A stretch of 64,000 bases of DNA from Escherichia coli. GTDB taxonomy: Bacteria > Pseudomonadota > Gammaproteobacteria > Enterobacterales > Enterobacteriaceae. The notes under the pieces are model-generated. The model made no database searches. It was not told the DNA's origin and saw only the letters and a program-made list of their open reading frames with translations. The position numbers and the translations under genes are program-made. Below are positions 1 to 14,705 of this stretch, one piece after another (the first letter of the stretch is position 1; the number at the start of each line of letters is the position of its first letter). The stretch lies in assembly GCA_021307345.1 (NCBI GenBank), contig CP089930.1:3720001-3784000 (forward strand). The letters are read 5' to 3'.

Positions 1-1372
<1,372 letters not shown>

Positions 1373-1510
1373 TCATTTTTCGGGAGCGATCCCGCTCGTA
1401 GCAGAGCTCGTAAGGGGTGACGGAAGTCACAGTTCCATTCATTAATGACATTAATCATTCGCGCAAAGAATATTTCCTTGTCAGCGAAAAAAATTGCAGA
1501 TAAGGTGATG

Positions 1511-1599
1511 AACACATCAGATTTCCTGGTGTAACGAATTTTTTAAGTGCTTCTTGCTTAAGCAAGTTTGATCCCGACCCCCACAAGGGTCGGGATTTT
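1511..1599 (+). ncRNA. dsrA: DsrA regulatory small RNA
   Basis: The 5' part beginning AACACATCAGATTTCCTGG, the central U-rich loop and the terminator hairpin (ATCCCGACCC / GGGTCGGGAT followed by T7) match E. coli DsrA, a Hfq-dependent RNA of about 87-90 nt. Known roles are pairing with the rpoS leader to open translation, and with hns to repress it, which relieves H-NS silencing of rcsA. It lies between yedP and yodD, as in E. coli. The first hairpin and the rpoS-pairing segment look intact; the terminator loop differs slightly from my memory of K-12. The 3' end is approximate. Confidence 0.95.
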
Positions 1600-1611
1600 T
1601 TTATGTTGCAT

Positions 1612-1839
1612 TTAGCGGTTCACTTCCGAGACGCTAAAGTCATGGATGTCCAGCTCAAAGGCATCCGCTAATTCACGCCATGTATGATATTCACGCCCAT
1701 CAACGCTGACGTGCTCAGAATCGCTCTGGCTGCGATGAACTTCGCTTTCGCTAATTTCATTGATCGCCGCCAGCAGGGCATCGACATCGACGCTGACCTC
1801 TCGTTTTGCGGTATCGCTGTACTCTTTTGCGGTCTTCAT
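1612..1839 (-). CDS. yodD: Small stress-associated protein YodD
   Basis: 75 residues from the second of two adjacent Met codons, which matches the known YodD start. It is small, acidic, has no signal peptide or membrane segment, and is of unknown function. In E. coli yodD is induced by peroxide and acid. It converges on the dsrA terminator, leaving only about 13 nt between them. The segment HVSVDGREYHTWRELADAF is conserved, with one or two substitutions relative to K-12 as I recall it. Confidence 0.92.
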   Translation of the reverse strand: MKTAKEYSDTAKREVSVDVDALLAAINEISESEVHRSQSDSEHVSVDGREYHTWRELADAFELDIHDFSVSEVNR

Positions 1840-1911
1840 CATCTTTCCTCGCAACCGTTACTCATTTGTTGCTGCCGACCGTTAGGTCAGCCTGGCATCT
1901 CTTAAGTATAG

Positions 1912-2190
<279 letters not shown>

Positions 2191-2233
2191 TTTTATTCAG
2201 TCTGACTGGTGGGAAACCACCAGTCAGAATGTT

Positions 2234-2857
2234 TTAGCGCATGTTGACAAAAATACCATTAGTCACATTATCCGTCAGTCGGACGACATGATAGATAACC
2301 TGTTTATTATGCGTTTTGATCTTACGTTTAATATTGCCTTTATGCGATGAAACGGTCTTGGCTTTGATATTCATTTGGTCGGAGATTTGAATGGTTCCCT
2401 GACCTGCCATCCACATTCGCAACATACTCGATTCGGTTCGACTCAATGATAATGTCGGCATATTTAAAACAGTGGCCATCGTTGTCTCTTTTTTCAGAAT
2501 ATCGCCAAGGATATCATCGAGAGATTCCGGTTTAATCGATTTGGAACTGATCAATAAATTTTTTCTGACCAACAGATATTCATCAAAATGAACGTTGGCA
2601 ATCGCCATAAAAACGATAAATAACGTATTGGGATGTTGATTAATGATGTGCTTGATGCGTTGACTGTTAGAAGTATCGTGGATAAAACAGTCCTCATTAA
2701 TAAACACCACTGAAGGGCGCTGTGAATCACAAGCAATGGCAAGGTCATCAACGGTTTCGATGTCGTTGATTTCTCTTTTTTTAACCCCTCTACTCAACAG
2801 ATACCCGGTTAAACCTAGTCGGGTGTAACTACATAAATCCATAATAATCGTTGACAT
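2234..2857 (-). CDS. rcsA: Transcriptional regulator RcsA (LuxR/FixJ family)
   Basis: 207 residues, the E. coli RcsA length. The N-terminal domain (about 1-125) lacks a phospho-acceptor receiver signature. The C-terminal LuxR-type helix-turn-helix (about 135-200) contains [16 protein letters not shown] and [15 protein letters not shown]. RcsA pairs with phosphorylated RcsB to activate capsule (wca) genes and repress flhDC. It is unstable (a Lon substrate), silenced by H-NS and indirectly activated by DsrA. An RcsAB box upstream supports autoactivation. Confidence 0.97.
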   Translation of the reverse strand: MSTIIMDLCSYTRLGLTGYLLSRGVKKREINDIETVDDLAIACDSQRPSVVFINEDCFIHDTSNSQRIKHIINQHPNTLFIVFMAIANVHFDEYLLVRKNLLISSKSIKPESLDDILGDILKKETTMATVLNMPTLSLSRTESSMLRMWMAGQGTIQISDQMNIKAKTVSSHKGNIKRKIKTHNKQVIYHVVRLTDNVTNGIFVNMR

Positions 2858-3107
2858 GGCATACCCTCACTCAATGCGTAACGATAATTCCCCTTACCTG
2901 AATATTTCATCATGACTAAACGGAACAACATGGGTCACCTAATGCGCCACTCTCGCGATTTTTCAGGCGGACTTACTATCCCGTAAAGTGTTGTATAATT
3001 TGCCTGGAATTGTCTTAAAGTAAAGTAAATGTTGCGATATGTGAGTGAGCTTAAAACAAATATTTCGCCACAGGAGTATCCTGGAAGATGTTGTCTGATT
3101 TTATTTT

Positions 3108-3121
3108 TCAGATAATCCTTA
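3108..3121 (-). promoter_or_regulatory. RcsAB box upstream of rcsA
   Basis: Read on the minus strand this is TAAGGATTATCTGA, close to the known E. coli rcsA RcsAB box and the consensus for RcsA-RcsB heterodimers. It lies about 250 bp upstream of the rcsA start and only 26 bp beyond the fliR stop. The rest of 2858-3146 is AT-rich, fitting H-NS silencing. Confidence 0.8.
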
Positions 3122-3146
3122 GGATAACACGATAAACATTATGGAA

Positions 3147-3932
3147 TCATATTGCTGGAAATTCGCTAATAATGTCCGCCAGTAAATTAAAAATTTCACT
3201 AAATAAATGTTCGCAAAATGGAGCAATTAACGGCATTAATGCTGCCATTAATGAAATGCCGACCGTCAGCGTTAATGGAAAACCGATAACGAAAATTGAT
3301 AATTGCGGAGCCATACGATTAAGCAATCCCAGCGCCAGATTCAGCGTCAGCAGCAGGGTAATAAGCGGTAATGCCAGCATAAATCCGTTGAGAAAAATCA
3401 AACTTCCCGCTTTGGTGAGTGCCAGAAAAGCATTGCTGTTAAGCGGTTCGCCACCAATCGGCAGGGTGTGAAAGGTATCGACCAGCAGCGAAATCAACCA
3501 TAAATGACCGTTAAATGTCAGGAACAGCAGTAACGCCAGCATATCCATGATGCGCGCTAAGACGGGCATATTGAGATGGCTACCAGGATCCACAAACGTC
3601 GCAAATGACAGCCCCATTTGCAGACCGATAATTTCGCCTGCGGTTCGTACAGCGGCAAAGGCAAATTGCATGGTAAAGCCAAGCGCAATGCCAATCAGGA
3701 TCTGCTGCATTGCCAGCCACAGGGCATTAAACGAAAAAATGGAAACATCGTTGGCAGGTAATGCCGGAGCTATGGCGAACGTGATCATCATTGCGAGACC
3801 CAGTTTCACCCGTTTCGGCACGCTGCGTTCGCTCAAAATGGGCGCGGTAGAAATGAGCGCCAGCACGCGCAGTAATGGCCAGAAATACAGGCTTAACCAG
3901 GAAAGCCATTGATCGCTTGTCACCTGCAACAT
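3147..3932 (-). CDS. fliR: Flagellar type III export gate protein FliR
   Basis: 261 residues, full length, very hydrophobic with about six to eight membrane-embedded segments. FliR is a core subunit of the FliPQR export-gate channel inside the MS-ring and assembles with FliP and FliQ at the start of basal-body construction. It is the last gene of the fliLMNOPQR operon, 8 nt after fliQ. The segment [20 protein letters not shown] is typical of the FliR/SpaR family. FlhDC class 2 regulation is expected from the operon. Confidence 0.97.
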   Translation of the reverse strand: MLQVTSDQWLSWLSLYFWPLLRVLALISTAPILSERSVPKRVKLGLAMMITFAIAPALPANDVSIFSFNALWLAMQQILIGIALGFTMQFAFAAVRTAGEIIGLQMGLSFATFVDPGSHLNMPVLARIMDMLALLLFLTFNGHLWLISLLVDTFHTLPIGGEPLNSNAFLALTKAGSLIFLNGFMLALPLITLLLTLNLALGLLNRMAPQLSIFVIGFPLTLTVGISLMAALMPLIAPFCEHLFSEIFNLLADIISEFPAI

Positions 3933-3940
3933 AGTACGGG

Positions 3941-4210
3941 TTACCCGATGATATACGGCAGGTTAGTGAACAAGGTGCGGACGTAATCCAGCAACAGGTT
4001 GAGCATCCACGGTCCGGCAATAATAATGGCGATAAATACGGCGATAATTTTCGGAATAAACGACAGCGTCATTTCGTTAATCTGCGTGGCAGCCTGCAAA
4101 ATGCTGATGATAAGGCCAGTGACCAGCGCCACCAGCAGCAGCGGGGCAGCCAGCGCCAGCGCGACTTTCATCGCTTCTGTCCCCATCATCATGACCGATT
4201 CGGGTGTCAT
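3941..4210 (-). CDS. fliQ: Flagellar export gate protein FliQ
   Basis: 89 residues with two long hydrophobic helices (about 15-40 and 50-75) and the family motif [15 protein letters not shown] between them. In flagellar gates about four FliQ copies wrap around the FliP5R1 core. It sits 9 nt downstream of fliP and 8 nt upstream of fliR, so it is translated as part of the same operon. Confidence 0.97.
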   Translation of the reverse strand: MTPESVMMMGTEAMKVALALAAPLLLVALVTGLIISILQAATQINEMTLSFIPKIIAVFIAIIIAGPWMLNLLLDYVRTLFTNLPYIIG

Positions 4211-4219
4211 TTTGCCTCT

Positions 4220-4957
4220 CTAGCTGTAAAAGCTCTGCGCCAGCGAACCGACAAGCAATTGCCAGCCATCCACCAGCACAAACAGCATCAGTTTAAAGGG
4301 CAGAGCAATGGTGGCGGGTGGAACCATCATCATCCCCAACGCCATCAAAACGCTGGCAATCACCAGATCGATAATCAAAAAAGGAATGAAAATCGTGAAG
4401 CCTATCTGGAATGCGGTTTTTAACTCGCTGGTCACGTAGGCCGGGAGCAAAATGCGCATCGGCACAGCCTCCGGTCCCTGCAACGGGCCAGTATTCGCCA
4501 GTCTGGCAAACAACCCTAAATCCGCCTCGCGGGTCTGACGCAGCATAAATTCACGCAGCGGCGGCGCCCCTTTTTCCAGCGCCTCCTGCATGGAGATTTT
4601 CTCTTCGCTGAATGGCTGGTATGCATCGACATAAATTTTGTCGATCACCGGAGACATAATAAAAAAGGTCAAAAACAGCGCCAGCCCCAGCAATACCTGG
4701 TTGGGCGGCGCGGAGGGCGTTCCCAGCGCGTTACGTAATAAACCAAAAACAATGATGATGCGGGTGAAGCTGGTCATCATCAGTAAAATCGCCGGAATAA
4801 ACGTCAATGAGGTGATGAACACCAGCGTCTGCACCGGGAGCGACCAGCTTTGTCCACCGCCAGGTAGCGGCTGGCTGGTGATACCAGGCAGTTGCGCGAA
4901 CGCGAGGGGCGTAACCAGCCAGAGAAGAACCGGCGCGACAGACAACAAACGACGCAT
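4220..4957 (-). CDS. fliP: Flagellar export gate protein FliP
   Basis: 245 residues. An N-terminal cleavable signal peptide (about 1-21, ending AFA) is unusual for this system and characteristic of enterobacterial FliP. It is followed by several membrane helices and the conserved [16 protein letters not shown] segment. Five FliP with one FliR form the export pore. The start overlaps the fliO stop by one base. A conserved Met-rich stretch ([10 protein letters not shown]) lines the gate constriction in the family. Confidence 0.97.
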   Translation of the reverse strand: MRRLLSVAPVLLWLVTPLAFAQLPGITSQPLPGGGQSWSLPVQTLVFITSLTFIPAILLMMTSFTRIIIVFGLLRNALGTPSAPPNQVLLGLALFLTFFIMSPVIDKIYVDAYQPFSEEKISMQEALEKGAPPLREFMLRQTREADLGLFARLANTGPLQGPEAVPMRILLPAYVTSELKTAFQIGFTIFIPFLIIDLVIASVLMALGMMMVPPATIALPFKLMLFVLVDGWQLLVGSLAQSFYS

Positions 4958-5322
4958 CAGGATCTCCCGCTACGCTTGAGCAAGTTTTTCATGACCGACT
5001 GAAAATCGGCCTGTGGTATCTCTTCTGTGGGTGCTGAAGGGGGAAGTTTATGCAGCAAATTGATTTGCCCTGCGGTAACGCCGAGCACCAGCCGCGCATC
5101 GTCCACATCGACCACCACGACCCGTTCACGCGCGCCCAGCGAGGCGCTGGCGCTAATTTTCAGACCGTTAACGCCAGTGCGTTTAGGGGCAAATCCCAGC
5201 CGTTTTACCAGCCAGGCAGCAGCGAGGATCAGGACAATAATGGCAATCAGTGCGCCACTCACCTGAAGGAGCGGCGCGGTGGAAACTGGCGCAGAAGATT
5301 GCACAGTGGCGTGGTTATTCAT
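4957..5322 (-). CDS. fliO: Flagellar gate assembly protein FliO
   Basis: 121 residues from the ATG at 5322; a GTG one codon upstream (5325) overlaps the fliN stop and is a possible alternative. A single membrane helix (about 20-42) is followed by a cytoplasmic domain ([20 protein letters not shown]). FliO is a chaperone for FliP complex assembly and is not part of the final gate. It is translationally coupled to fliN and fliP. Confidence 0.95.
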   Translation of the reverse strand: MNNHATVQSSAPVSTAPLLQVSGALIAIIVLILAAAWLVKRLGFAPKRTGVNGLKISASASLGARERVVVVDVDDARLVLGVTAGQINLLHKLPPSAPTEEIPQADFQSVMKNLLKRSGRS

Positions 5323-5324
5323 CA

Positions 5325-5738
5325 CTAACGGCTCAGGCGGCGCATTCGCTCAGACGGGGTAATGATATCGGTGATCCGCACGCCGTATTTATCGGCAACG
5401 ACCACCACTTCGCCCTGGGCGATTAAATAGCCGTTGATCAGAATATCCAGCGGTTCGCCCGCCAGACCGTCCAGCGCCACGACTGACCCTTGCGTCAGAC
5501 GTAACAGCTCTTTGATGGTCATACGTGTGCGACCCAGCTCGACGGTCAGCTTAACCGGAATATCCATAATCAGGTCGATATCCTGCAATGTTCCACTGAC
5601 GTCGCCGCCGCCAAGCTGCTGGAACACGGCTTCAGTCGCGCTTTTGCCGCTTGTTGATTTTTGTTCGCTCAACGCTTCAGCCCACAGATCGTCCATTGCG
5701 CCGTTGTTGTCATCGGCCGGATTATTCAAGTCACTCAT
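5325..5738 (-). CDS. fliN: Flagellar motor switch protein FliN
   Basis: 137 residues. The acidic, variable N-terminal half is followed by a C-terminal SpoA/SURF domain (about 55-135) with VKLTVELGRTRMTIKELL and AQGEVVVVADKYGVRITDI. FliN rings form the lower part of the C-ring, bind FliH-FliI export complexes, and give CheY a second binding site. The start overlaps fliM by 4 nt, so coupling is likely. Confidence 0.97.
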   Translation of the reverse strand: MSDLNNPADDNNGAMDDLWAEALSEQKSTSGKSATEAVFQQLGGGDVSGTLQDIDLIMDIPVKLTVELGRTRMTIKELLRLTQGSVVALDGLAGEPLDILINGYLIAQGEVVVVADKYGVRITDIITPSERMRRLSR

Positions 5739-6739
5739 TTGGGCTGTTCCTCGTTCAGAGAATTCAAAATCGGGTTAATCAAATGTTCTATCCGTAACGC
5801 ATATTGACCGTTGATGGTGCCGTACTGGCTGGTCAGTACCGGAACGCCGTCAACATGGGCGATGATGCGATCGGGTTTTTCTATCGGCAGGACATCGCCG
5901 GGTTTCAGTTTCAAAATCTGCGACAGGCGCAGCGATATATCGGCAAAGTTGGCGACCAGTTCCAGCTGTGAGTGCTGCACCTGACGCACCAGGTTATCGC
6001 GCCAGTTCTGATCTTCATTACGCGAGTTTTCCAGCGGCGGGTTAACCAACAATTCCCGTAGCGGCTCGATCATGCTGAATGGCAGGCAGATATTAAATTC
6101 GCCGGTCAGGTTGCCAATTTCGACATGAAAAGGCGTGTTAACCACAATGTCGTTCGGCGAGGTGGTGATATTGGTAAATTTCACCTGCATTTCGGAACGC
6201 ACGTACTCTACTTCCAGCGGATTAATCGCCTTCCAGGCGTCGCTATAGCCTTCAAGTGCCAGCTTCAACATGCGGTTGATGACGCGCTGTTCGGTATGCG
6301 TAAACTCGCGACCTTCTACTTTGGTCGGGAAGCGACCATCACCGCCAAACAGGTTATCCACGGCGATAAACACCAGACTTGGCGAGAACACCACCAGCCC
6401 GGTGCCGCGCAGCGGTTTCAGATGGATAAGGTTCAGGTTGGTCGGCACCGGCAGGTTGCGGGCAAATTCATGATACGGCTGAATGCGGATCGCCCCGACG
6501 GTAATGTCCGGGCTACGGCGCAGCAGGTTAAACAGCCCCATGCGGAAATGACGGGCAAAACGCTCATTAATGATTTCCAGCGCCTGCAAACGTTCGCGCA
6601 CAACCCGTCGTTGGGTATTGGGATCGTACGGACGAATATCACTTTCGCCGCCAGCACTGGTTGTCGGTTCGTCTTTGACCTCGCTGTCGCCATTCAACAG
6701 CGCATCAATTTCAGCTTGAGAAAGAATACTATCGCCCAT
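5735..6739 (-). CDS. fliM: Flagellar motor switch protein FliM
   Basis: 334 residues from ATG 6739; the upstream 34 in-frame codons are not part of the known protein. The N-terminal peptide GDSILSQAEIDALLNG (2-17) is the phospho-CheY docking site. The middle CheC-like domain contains the GG pair NLFGGDGRF (about 130), which contacts FliG. A C-terminal SpoA domain joins FliN. FliM transmits CheY-P binding into a change of rotation direction. A linker difference (PTTSAGGESD) is seen relative to K-12 as I recall it. Confidence 0.98.
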   Translation of the reverse strand: MGDSILSQAEIDALLNGDSEVKDEPTTSAGGESDIRPYDPNTQRRVVRERLQALEIINERFARHFRMGLFNLLRRSPDITVGAIRIQPYHEFARNLPVPTNLNLIHLKPLRGTGLVVFSPSLVFIAVDNLFGGDGRFPTKVEGREFTHTEQRVINRMLKLALEGYSDAWKAINPLEVEYVRSEMQVKFTNITTSPNDIVVNTPFHVEIGNLTGEFNICLPFSMIEPLRELLVNPPLENSRNEDQNWRDNLVRQVQHSQLELVANFADISLRLSQILKLKPGDVLPIEKPDRIIAHVDGVPVLTSQYGTINGQYALRIEHLINPILNSLNEEQPK

Positions 6740-6743
6740 GTCG

Positions 6744-7208
6744 TTATCGCAGAATAAAAGCGGTATACAGCACGTCGGTGACATCCTGTTTCGGTTGCCC
6801 GGCAACGAGCGGGGTGGAGAGTGTGGCTTTAATTGCGGCAATCAGCTTTTGCTTGCCTTCTTCAGTTGCCAGCACGGCGGCATCCTGGCGCGAAAACAGT
6901 AACAGCAAGCGACTGCGGACTTCCGGCAAATACTCGCTCAGGCGCGAACGGGTGGCTTCATCTTTCAGTCGCAGTGTTATGCCGATATAAAGCACGCGAT
7001 CCGCTTCGCCCAGATTGACCGTAAAAGTGTCCAGTGCATAGAAGACAGGTGAGAGTACGACGTGTTGCTGTGCTTTGTCGTCAGTAGCAGCCTGACGCGA
7101 ATGCCAGTAGCTGTAACCCGCGCTGGCGCAGGCCGCGAGAGTAATAAATACCAGGATCGGGAGCCAAAGCGATCGCTTGCTTTTCTTGCTTATCGCGTAA
7201 TCAGTCAT
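6744..7208 (-). CDS. fliL: Flagellar basal-body protein FliL
   Basis: 154 residues: a short cytoplasmic N-terminus rich in Lys/Ser, one membrane helix (about 17-37) and a periplasmic stomatin-like domain. FliL surrounds the stator units and stabilises the rod and torque at high load. It is the first gene of fliLMNOPQR; the promoter should lie in the 104-bp gap to fliK (7209-7312), where FlhDC class 2 control is known in E. coli. Confidence 0.96.
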   Translation of the reverse strand: MTDYAISKKSKRSLWLPILVFITLAACASAGYSYWHSRQAATDDKAQQHVVLSPVFYALDTFTVNLGEADRVLYIGITLRLKDEATRSRLSEYLPEVRSRLLLLFSRQDAAVLATEEGKQKLIAAIKATLSTPLVAGQPKQDVTDVLYTAFILR

Positions 7209-7312
7209 GTGTTGCGGTCTTCCTGTGTCGCTACTGCTTATCGGCTAATTATCCTGTGTCTTAAGCGCGGCAAAGCGTGGAAAAGACGTGGATTACGGTG
7301 CCACCTCTGACG

Positions 7313-8440
7313 TTAGGCGAAAATATCAACGCCGCTATTGCCTGTTGCACGCCCTTGTAAAGAGGCGGGAACCGGCAGTGCATCGTCATCTTCGACAGCC
7401 AGGTGTTCATGGCTTGTTGTGCGCGGACTTTGCTGTTGCTGGGACGCGGCCTGCTGCTGACCGTTAAAACTCTCGCCGCTGATATTGCTCTGTCCTAACT
7501 GAATACCGCTTTCTGCCAGTTGTGTGCGCAGTGCTGGCAGAGCCGCCTCCAGTGCCGCGCGAACGTGCTGATGCGGCGAAACCATCTGGATTTGCGCCTG
7601 GTTGTCATCCACCTTAAGGGAGATTTGCACCTCGCCTAAATCCTGCGGATGCAAACGCAGCTCGGCACTTTGTTGTCCCTGACGGGTAAACAGCGAAATA
7701 TGCTGGCTTAATGATTGTTGCCATTCGTGAGAACCCAGCGGTGCACTCAAAACAGGCGCTGCGACGGTGGGCAGTGGCTGCGTCTGGTGCGAAGTGATTA
7801 GCGGACTGGCGGCAGCGGTCACCGGCGATGGCGTGCTGATGACTTCCGCTTTACTCTGGGCTTCAGCAATCAGCGGTGTTAATGGCTGAGTTGGAGCGCC
7901 AGGGGCGTCGTCAGTCTGTGCTGTGGTGAGTTGCGCAGAAGTCAGTTTTGTGAAGAGCGTTGGCTTCTCTGTCGGTAACACGGTTGACGGCGTATTAGTC
8001 ACTTTGGGTGTATTGTCAAAACCCGGTAACATCGCGAAAAGGGCGCTCAGGCTTGCGGTGACGTCTTCATTAAGATCATCCGCTTTTTCGTCTTTTACTG
8101 CGTTTTTGTCTGACACCGCTGCCAGCGTCATCGCCTGAGCGGCGGTTAACGGTGTTGATGTGGCGTGTTCGTCATTAACGACTGGCGGTGTATCATCCAC
8201 AGGGAGCAGTAAATCCGCTTGTTGCGCATCAGAAAGAATATCACTCACCAGCGGTTCGCCTTTTGTGGCAGGTTTATTTGTTGCCACCAGCAATTGGATC
8301 GCAGCTTTGTCGGTTGTTGTATCGTCTGCTAATGCCCCGCTCAACAATGCGAGAAAATCTTGAGCGACATCACTGGCTTTGCCGCCGGGCAATGCGGAGG
8401 TGTCAACGTCAGCGGTAATCAAGGGCGCTAAGCGAATCAT
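7313..8440 (-). CDS. fliK: Flagellar hook-length control protein FliK
   Basis: 375 residues, the same length as in K-12. The long Thr/Pro/Ala-rich, presumably extended N-terminal part (to about 230) acts as a molecular ruler. The conserved C-terminal substrate-switch domain contains [21 protein letters not shown] and is followed by a Gln-rich tail. The protein is exported during hook assembly and switches FlhB from rod/hook to filament substrates. Its first codons overlap fliJ by 4 nt. Substitutions concentrate in the ruler region. Confidence 0.96.
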   Translation of the reverse strand: MIRLAPLITADVDTSALPGGKASDVAQDFLALLSGALADDTTTDKAAIQLLVATNKPATKGEPLVSDILSDAQQADLLLPVDDTPPVVNDEHATSTPLTAAQAMTLAAVSDKNAVKDEKADDLNEDVTASLSALFAMLPGFDNTPKVTNTPSTVLPTEKPTLFTKLTSAQLTTAQTDDAPGAPTQPLTPLIAEAQSKAEVISTPSPVTAAASPLITSHQTQPLPTVAAPVLSAPLGSHEWQQSLSQHISLFTRQGQQSAELRLHPQDLGEVQISLKVDDNQAQIQMVSPHQHVRAALEAALPALRTQLAESGIQLGQSNISGESFNGQQQAASQQQQSPRTTSHEHLAVEDDDALPVPASLQGRATGNSGVDIFA

Positions 8441-8880
8441 TCTGGTTTCCTCATGGCGGCGCGCTGGGCGAACTCATCCATCTTTTTCTGATCGAGGCGG
8501 TTTTCTGCCAGTAGCGCCGCCGTGGATTGCCGTTCCTGTAGTGTCTGCCAGGCCTGCAAACGTTGTTTTTTCTCCCGCCAGTTATTCAGGGCAACATCAA
8601 CTTTTTGTGTCCACTGCGTGAGTTGCTGGTGATGCTGGGTAATGGCTTTTTCCAGCGTCTGAATAAACTGCTGATAGTTGATCCAGCGGTTGCTGGTCAT
8701 CCCGGCACTCATATCGCTATTCAGGTTGTTTCGATATTCATTCTGATAATCGATCAGCATTTTGAGTTGTTCTTCTGCCTGCTGACATCCGCGACGCATT
8801 TCACCCAACAGACGTGCGGCGTTATCCACCTCTTTTTCTGCCAGATCTTTCAGGGTCGCCAGTGCGCCATGTTCTGCCAT
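8437..8880 (-). CDS. fliJ: Flagellar export protein FliJ
   Basis: 147 residues, almost entirely a two-stranded coiled coil (heptads across about 5-140, rich in Gln/Glu/Arg). FliJ is the central stalk of the FliI hexamer, resembling the gamma subunit of F1-ATPase. It contacts FlhA and escorts chaperones. It lies in the fliFGHIJK operon, 21 nt after fliI. Confidence 0.95.
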   Translation of the reverse strand: MAEHGALATLKDLAEKEVDNAARLLGEMRRGCQQAEEQLKMLIDYQNEYRNNLNSDMSAGMTSNRWINYQQFIQTLEKAITQHHQQLTQWTQKVDVALNNWREKKQRLQAWQTLQERQSTAALLAENRLDQKKMDEFAQRAAMRKPE

Positions 8881-8901
8881 CTGCTGTTATCTCCTGCGTA
8901 G

Positions 8902-10271
8902 TCACACTGTCGGAAAAATACGTTCCAGCCCCTGAAGAGAGTCTTCCCAGTCCGCGCGTTCAAAAATACCTTGTTGCAAATAGCCCTCCAGCTGCGGCCA
9001 CAGGGCGATGGCTTTATCGAGCATTGGATCGCTGCCTTTGGCGTAAGCGCCGACACTGACCAGATCGCGATTACGCTGAAAGCTCGACAACAACTGTTTG
9101 AATGTGCGCACTCGCGCATAATGTTGCTCGCTGATTAACGCCGTCATTGCACGGCTGATCGACGCTTCAATATCGATAGCTGGATAGTGCCCGGCTTCCG
9201 CCAGTCGGCGAGACAGCACAATGTGACCGTCGAGGATTGCCCGCGCGGAGTCAGCAATCGGATCCTGCTGGTCATCGCCTTCGGTGAGCACGGTATAAAA
9301 CGCGGTAATCGAGCCGCCGCCGCTGATGCCGTTTCCGGCACGCTCGACCAGTGCCGGTAATTTGGCGAATACCGACGGCGGATAACCTTTGGTGGCTGGC
9401 GGTTCGCCAATCGCCAGCGCAATCTCACGCTGAGCCATCGCGTAGCGGGTGAGGGAGTCCATAATCAGCAACACATGCTGACCACGATCGCGAAAATCCT
9501 CGGCAATGCGCGTGGCATAGGCGGCACCCTGCATTCGCAGAAGTGGGGAAACATCTGCCGGTGCGGCAATCACCACTGAGCGTGCACGTCCTTCAGCACC
9601 GAGGATATTCTCAATAAAATCTTTTACTTCGCGCCCACGCTCGCCAATCAAACCCACGACAATCACATCAGCGCGGGTGTAACGTGCCATCATTCCCAGC
9701 AGCACACTTTTACCGACGCCGGAACCGGCAAACAGCCCCATACGCTGCCCGCGCCCGACGGTAAGCAGGGCATTGATAGGACGCACGCCCGTGTCCAGCA
9801 CATGTTCAATCGGTGTGCGTTGTAACGGGTTAAACGGCGGGGTAATCAGCGCACCGGTTTCAGTCGTATCGGGGGAGGGGAGGCCATCGAGCGGTTTACC
9901 GCTGCCGTCCAGAACGCGACCTAATAACGCCGAACCGAGCGGCAACTGTTTGCCGCTTTGCAGGCCATCGCCGGAGATATTTTTGGCATAAACGCGTGCG
10001 CCAGGTAGTACGCCTTCCACTTCCTCCAGTGGCATTAAAAACAGTCGTTGACCATTAAAGCCAACCACTTCGCTTTCTACTTCGTGAGTTTCAGTGCCGT
10101 TCTGGCGTTCAATCACACAGGTTGCGCCGAGCGGCAATTGCAATCCGGTAGCTTCCAGCACCAGCCCGGTGGCGCGGGTTAATCGCCCGTAGCGACGCAC
10201 CGCAGGCAACTGCGCCATTTTGGCTTCAAAGTTGTCCAGTGTGGTTAGCCAGCGTGTCAGGCGCGTGGTCA

Positions 10272-10272
<1 letters not shown>
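8902..10272 (-). CDS. fliI: Flagellar export ATPase FliI
   Basis: 456 residues. Walker A is [13 protein letters not shown] (about 178-190) and Walker B is [13 protein letters not shown] (about 265-277), the pattern of F1-beta/Rho-type ATPases. FliI forms a hexamer under the export gate, hydrolysing ATP to help load substrates, with FliH as its regulator and FliJ as its stalk. Its ATG shares one base with the fliH stop codon, indicating tight coupling. Full length, no visible lesions. Confidence 0.98.
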
Positions 10273-13597
<3,325 letters not shown>

Positions 13598-13811
13598 CGC
13601 GCACCTCGCGGCAGATGATAGACGGCGGTATTGGCAAAGTGGAACAAGACGCACTCCCGGGTCAGCACACTCGAAAAATTAACGGCCTCATTATTTGTGG
13701 TTTTATTTTTTTCTATGCCCCAATTAACCCGTTTTTTTATCGTTATTTAACGCCTTTATCTTATTGACTTGCTGATAGGCTCTGCTACCAGAAACTATTT
13801 GGGAGATGAGT
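13598..13811. promoter_or_regulatory. Divergent fliF / fliE promoter region
   Basis: The 214 bp between the fliF and fliE start codons must contain both class 2 promoters, which in E. coli are activated by FlhD4C2 and read by sigma-70. The region is AT-rich in the middle. I could not pick out an FlhDC box with confidence, so no exact site is given. A GGGAG sequence directly before the fliE ATG is a plausible ribosome-binding site. Confidence 0.6.
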
Positions 13812-14126
13812 ATGTCAGCCATACAAGGGATCGAAGGGGTTATCAGCCAGTTACAGGCCACGGCAATGAGTGCGCGTGTCCAGCAGCCACTGTCGCAACC
13901 CACAATCAGTTTTGCCGGACAGCTTCATGCCGCGCTCGATCGCATAAGCGATACGCAAACCGCCGCGCGCACGCAGGCAGAAAAATTCACCCTCGGCGAA
14001 CCCGGCGTGGCGCTAAACGATGTGATGGCCGATATGCAAAAAGCGTCGGTTTCGATGCAAATGGGGATTCAGGTGCGTAATAAGCTGGTGGCAGCGTACC
14101 AGGAAGTGATGTCCATGCAGGTGTAG
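13812..14126 (+). CDS. fliE: Flagellar hook-basal body adaptor protein FliE
   Basis: 104 residues from the ATG at 13812, which is spaced correctly from GGGAG at 13801-13805; another ATG two codons upstream is less likely. FliE links the MS-ring/export gate to the proximal rod and is the first exported rod component. The C-terminal half ([28 protein letters not shown]) is the conserved rod-type helix. It is monocistronic and divergent from fliF. Confidence 0.97.
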   Translation: MSAIQGIEGVISQLQATAMSARVQQPLSQPTISFAGQLHAALDRISDTQTAARTQAEKFTLGEPGVALNDVMADMQKASVSMQMGIQVRNKLVAAYQEVMSMQV

Positions 14127-14705
14127 ATTTTAACTTGTTGACTGTGCTTGTTTAATGACATCCGATCCCACAGCGTGGGGCATGGATGGGGCAAACGCAC
14201 CCAATTTCTGATACCTGCTCCTGATGGTTTTCTGCCATCCTCAACGATTTGCACTGGATACAATCCAGACTTTCTTCTCCCGTGCAGCCGATCTTTTGTA
14301 TTCCGTGTTTGAATGTGTGAAGGCAAAGTTCGTAAGTTAGCGATGGATTAGATAGTGAAAAGAAACGCGGCTGTCGGATTGGAGCCGCGGGACAAGGCCA
14401 AAAATTTTCCAAGAGTTGTTGAATTTCCCAGCTTTTTTGGAAGCGCATGTATCTTACTAATAACTAAAAAAGGTTTAAACCATAAAATTAATCGTATTTT
14501 CAGGTAACACTTACCGATATACCCCCACGCTATTCAGACGGTTAAAGCAGCAAGTATTTAACGCGTAAACAGGGCGCGGATTTGTCGCTCGCGCCAGCAG
14601 GTGTGATATGGGGGGAAACCGTGTCACAGCCAGCTCCTGTCTGTTACTGACAGTCATTTTCAAGTACAGGAAAGTAATGACGGGGATAGCCCCGTCGTTC
14701 TCTGT
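14127..14705. other. Unassigned 579-bp segment downstream of fliE
   Basis: No gene could be supported here. In K-12 this side of fliE carries prophage-remnant genes (intG and others), so it is a known variable junction. A minus-strand frame at 14152-14448 is open for 98 codons and Cys-rich, but it has no evident ribosome-binding site and no recognised family. A 7-bp perfect hairpin with a 4-nt loop (14679-14696) lies just past the downstream pliG-like gene and could end its transcript, although no clear U-run follows. Confidence 0.5.
14679..14696 (-). terminator. Possible terminator hairpin after the pliG-like gene
   Basis: GACGGGG and CCCCGTC form a 7-bp stem with a 4-nt loop, beginning 10 bp past the pliG-like stop on the minus strand. 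The following bases on that strand (ATTACTTTCC) are only weakly U-rich, so termination efficiency is uncertain. Confidence 0.45.

Noticed and set aside
6125-6757. 210-codon plus-strand frame opposite fliM
   Set aside because: Shadow frame in a well-conserved gene; no start signal.
14152-14448. 98-codon Cys-rich minus-strand frame as a gene
   Set aside because: No ribosome-binding site, no recognised family and no conserved neighbour; kept only as an observation.
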